Source: Verrucomicrobia bacterium UBA7008
Lineage (GTDB): Bacteria > Verrucomicrobiota > Kiritimatiellia > RFP12 > UBA1067
DNA length: 33,311 nucleotides
Assembly (NCBI GenBank): GCA_002449695.1
Contig: DJXI01000010.1
Span: 10,063-43,373 of the forward strand
Direction: 5' to 3'
Under the pieces are notes generated by a model. That model had not been told where the DNA came from, did not search any database, and saw nothing but the letters and a program-made list of their open reading frames with translations. The position numbers and the translations under genes were made by a program. Positions within the stretch are counted from its first letter, which is position 1. Each line of letters opens with the position of its first letter. Positions 31,300 through 33,311 of this stretch are shown piece after piece.

Positions 31300-32241
31300 A
31301 TGAAAAAGATTGCAGTCTTGATGGGCGGAACCTCGAGCGAGCGCGCGGTTTCGCTGGTGAGCGGCCGGAACGTGGCCGAAGCGCTCGCCTCGCTCGGCAA
31401 ATATGAAGTCTGTCCCGTCGTCCTCGACACCGACAGCCTCGACGCGCTCCCGGACGGCGTCGACGCGGCCTACATCGCGCTGCATGGCGGCTGGGGTGAA
31501 GACGGCGGCGTGCAGACGGCGCTCAACGCGCGCAAGATCCCCTACACGGGGCCGGGCGCGGACGCCTCGCGCCTCGCGATGGACAAGATCAAGACGAAAC
31601 TCGTTCTTGAAATGAAAGGCGTGCCGACGGCCCGGTGGACGCTCGCCTCCAAGGGCGCGCCGACCTGCCCGCTGCCCCTTCCCGTCGTCGTCAAGCCGCC
31701 GCGCGACGGCTCGTCCGTCGGCATCTCCAAGGTCGCGACGCCGGACGAATGGCCCGCCGCGCTCGACGCCGCGCTCGCGGCGCAGGGCGGCGACGGCGAA
31801 GTCCTCGTCGAATCGTTCATCCCCGGACGCGAAATGACGGTCGGGCTCATCGACGGCGCGCCGCTGCCGGTCCTCGAGATCATCGCCGCGAACGGCTGGT
31901 ACGGCTACGAGGAGAAGTACAATTCCGAGGCGACGCGCTACCCCTTCCTCGCGGACTCGGCCGATCCCGCCGACCGCGCGCTCGAAGCGCGGCTGAAGGA
32001 GGTCGCCGTCCAGGCCTACCGCGCCCTCGGCTGCCGCGGCGTCACGCGCGTCGATTTCCGCGTCGATCCCGACGGCAACATCTTCGTCCTCGAGCTGAAC
32101 ACGTCGCCCGGCTTCACCTCGCACTCGCTCGTCCCCAAGGCCGGGATGCGCACGGGGCTGACGTTCGCGGAAGTCTGCGACAGGATTCTCGCACGCGCGG
32201 CGACCGACGACGGCGCACGGTTCACGGACGCGCGCGCGTGA
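31300..32241 (+). CDS. ddl: D-alanine--D-alanine ligase
   Basis: This enzyme makes the D-Ala-D-Ala dipeptide for peptidoglycan in the cytoplasm, using ATP. The 313-residue ATP-grasp protein shows VLMGGTSSERAVSLVSG (about residues 6-22), IALHGGWGEDGGVQ, YTGPGADASRLAMDK, VVKPPRDGSSVGISK, ESFIPGREMTVGL and the metal-binding RVDFRVDPDGN...LELNTSPGFTSHSLVP. An in-frame ATG at 31282 lies in the promoter and gives a poor N-terminus (MIYYTV), so 31300 is preferred. No Shine-Dalgarno is present. It precedes ftsQ in a dcw-type order. In Chlamydia, Ddl is fused to MurC; here it diverges from MurC-MurB. Confidence 0.95.
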   Translation: MKKIAVLMGGTSSERAVSLVSGRNVAEALASLGKYEVCPVVLDTDSLDALPDGVDAAYIALHGGWGEDGGVQTALNARKIPYTGPGADASRLAMDKIKTKLVLEMKGVPTARWTLASKGAPTCPLPLPVVVKPPRDGSSVGISKVATPDEWPAALDAALAAQGGDGEVLVESFIPGREMTVGLIDGAPLPVLEIIAANGWYGYEEKYNSEATRYPFLADSADPADRALEARLKEVAVQAYRALGCRGVTRVDFRVDPDGNIFVLELNTSPGFTSHSLVPKAGMRTGLTFAEVCDRILARAATDDGARFTDARA

Positions 32242-32276
32242 AAACGCACGGGCGGAAGAGGCGGACACCCTGAGGA

Positions 32277-33203
32277 ATGAGGAATGAAGAAGAAGACACG
32301 GCTACCATGAGGAAAAACAGGAAAAGAAAAACGATTCTCCACTCCGCGATGAAGGCGAACCGGCGGGAGATCGGCGGCCGGCGGCGCACGGGACTGATCG
32401 TGCTCGCGTGCGTGCTCGTCGCGGCGGCCGCGACGGGCGCACTCGTCGCCTACCAGAAACTCCACGCCCTGTGGATCACGCAGTGCGTCGTCACCGATCT
32501 CGCGCGCCAGGTCGCGGTGACGACGGGGCAGAACGTCCGTCCGGGCGTGATTCTCGAAGCCTTCGGTCTCACGAACGGCTGCAACCTCGCGCAGATCGAC
32601 TTCCGGCGCAAGCGCGACGAGATCATGGCGAAGATCCCGAACATCCGCGCGCTCACCGTCACGCGCCGTCTGCCCGACCGCGTGGACATCGTCATCGAGG
32701 AGCGCGAGCCCGTCGCGCGGATGAACGTCCTCGACGACAAGGGCGTCGCCCGGCGCACCGCCACCGGCCGCGTCGTCGACGCCGAGGGCGTCGTTTTCGT
32801 CCGCCAGGCCGGCACCCAGATGATGCCGACCATCTTTGAGCGCGACGGCAGCCACACCCGGCCCGGCCAGCGGCTGACCGGACGCGCGCTCGCCGCGCTG
32901 CGCCTCCTCGAATACTGCCGCGACGGCGCGGCGGCGGAGCTCGCCATCCAGCGCGTCGACACCACGCGCCCCGACTTCCTCTTCGCAATCCTCGGCAACT
33001 ATTCGCAGGCGCGGATCGCGTGGGAAGGCATGGACACGCCCACCGCCGCGACGCAGGCCGCGATGGAAAAGCAGATCGACAATTTCGTCAAGGCCTACCG
33101 GACGCGGCTCGCCGTTCCCTCGAACGGCGTCATGAGCGCCGTCGTCTGGAACGCGACCGAACCCGGCGTCATCTACGCCGACACCAAGGAACCCATTCAA
33201 TGA
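32277..33203 (+). CDS. ftsQ: FtsQ-like cell division protein
   Basis: This 308-residue bitopic protein has a basic cytoplasmic N-terminus, one membrane segment (GLIVLACVLVAAAATGALVAY, about residues 39-59) and a periplasmic POTRA-like domain (NGCNLAQIDFRRKRDEIMAKI, then IRALTVTRRLPDRVDIVIEE and REPVARM). This is the divisome link between cytoplasmic and cell-wall proteins. The position between ddl and ftsA supports the call. The start is uncertain: ATG at 32277 or 32307, neither with a clear ribosome site. GAGGAAT is repeated at the first start, another 7-bp duplication. It overlaps ftsA by 4 bp. Confidence 0.87.
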   Translation: MRNEEEDTATMRKNRKRKTILHSAMKANRREIGGRRRTGLIVLACVLVAAAATGALVAYQKLHALWITQCVVTDLARQVAVTTGQNVRPGVILEAFGLTNGCNLAQIDFRRKRDEIMAKIPNIRALTVTRRLPDRVDIVIEEREPVARMNVLDDKGVARRTATGRVVDAEGVVFVRQAGTQMMPTIFERDGSHTRPGQRLTGRALAALRLLEYCRDGAAAELAIQRVDTTRPDFLFAILGNYSQARIAWEGMDTPTAATQAAMEKQIDNFVKAYRTRLAVPSNGVMSAVVWNATEPGVIYADTKEPIQ

Positions 33204-33311
33204 CCAACATCTACGCCGCGCTTGAAATCGGCACCACCCGCACCGTCCTCGCCATCGGCGAGGCGGAGACCGGCGGAAGGCTCAAGGTCGTCTGCCACGC
33301 GCAGATCCCCT
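33200..33311 (+). CDS. ftsA: FtsA cell division protein, 5' end only
   Basis: The first 37 residues (MTNIYAALEIGTTRTVLAIG, then EAETGGRLKVV) show the actin-fold phosphate-1 loop typical of FtsA (ALEIGTTRTVLAIGE). The ATG overlaps the ftsQ stop as ATGA. The rest lies beyond the window. Confidence 0.88.
   Translation, partial: MTNIYAALEIGTTRTVLAIGEAETGGRLKVVCHAQIP

Overview
The window looks like a chromosomal segment of a GC-rich, glycan-degrading member of the PVC superphylum. My best guess is an uncultured Kiritimatiellota/Lentisphaerae-type anaerobe. This rests on secreted CAZyme fusions under a XylR/AraC-type regulator, a MurC-MurB fusion in a dcw cluster, and many dispersed short repeats. 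No rRNA or other strong taxonomic marker is present, so the placement is inference.

Layout. From 1 to 10.1 kb (minus strand) lie core or housekeeping genes: tyrS (cut by the window edge), a secreted GH35 beta-galactosidase, an orphan cpaB-like gene, formate-tetrahydrofolate ligase (fhs) and a two-domain GH13-GH133 glycogen debranching enzyme. A tRNA-Ala(GGC) follows on the plus strand at 10130-10205. From about 10.5 to 28.8 kb there is a lower-GC accessory block, all on the minus strand. In transcription order it holds a XylR-type regulator, a three-repeat secreted glycine-rich protein, a GH39/GH5-like hydrolase, an SGNH esterase, a 2035-residue GH92 + heparinase II/III + GH95 fusion, a sialate-esterase + GH97 fusion, and a secreted LamG-like protein. 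Repeats and gene relics mark both ends: a truncated 3' gene fragment with 33-bp repeats near 10.5-10.74 kb, and a 215-bp inverted-repeat element holding a transposase remnant at 28.6-28.8 kb. From 29.3 kb to the end is a dcw-type cell-wall and division segment: a murC-murB fusion (minus) diverging from ddl, ftsQ and the start of ftsA (plus).

How it fits together. The regulator, glycine-rich protein and three hydrolase/esterase genes have coupled or very short junctions (16 bp, 1 bp, and a 4-bp overlap). They look like one inducible glycan-degradation operon for a mannose-, fucose-, uronate- and O-acetyl-bearing substrate. No SusC/SusD pair or sulfatase is present.

Two sequence-level patterns stand out. 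First, an extended -10 element, TGATAnAmT (TGATATACT, TGATATAAT, TGATAAAAT or TGATAGAAT), recurs at eight sites. At five of them it lies exactly 7-8 nt upstream of the start codon (GDE, fhs, a transposase relic, murCB, ddl), which predicts leaderless mRNAs. Second, at least seven short-period arrays (units of 7, 8, 9 or about 11 bp, each with its own unit sequence) are scattered through the window. Five lie in frame inside enzyme genes, and a REP-like double motif lies in frame inside murC.
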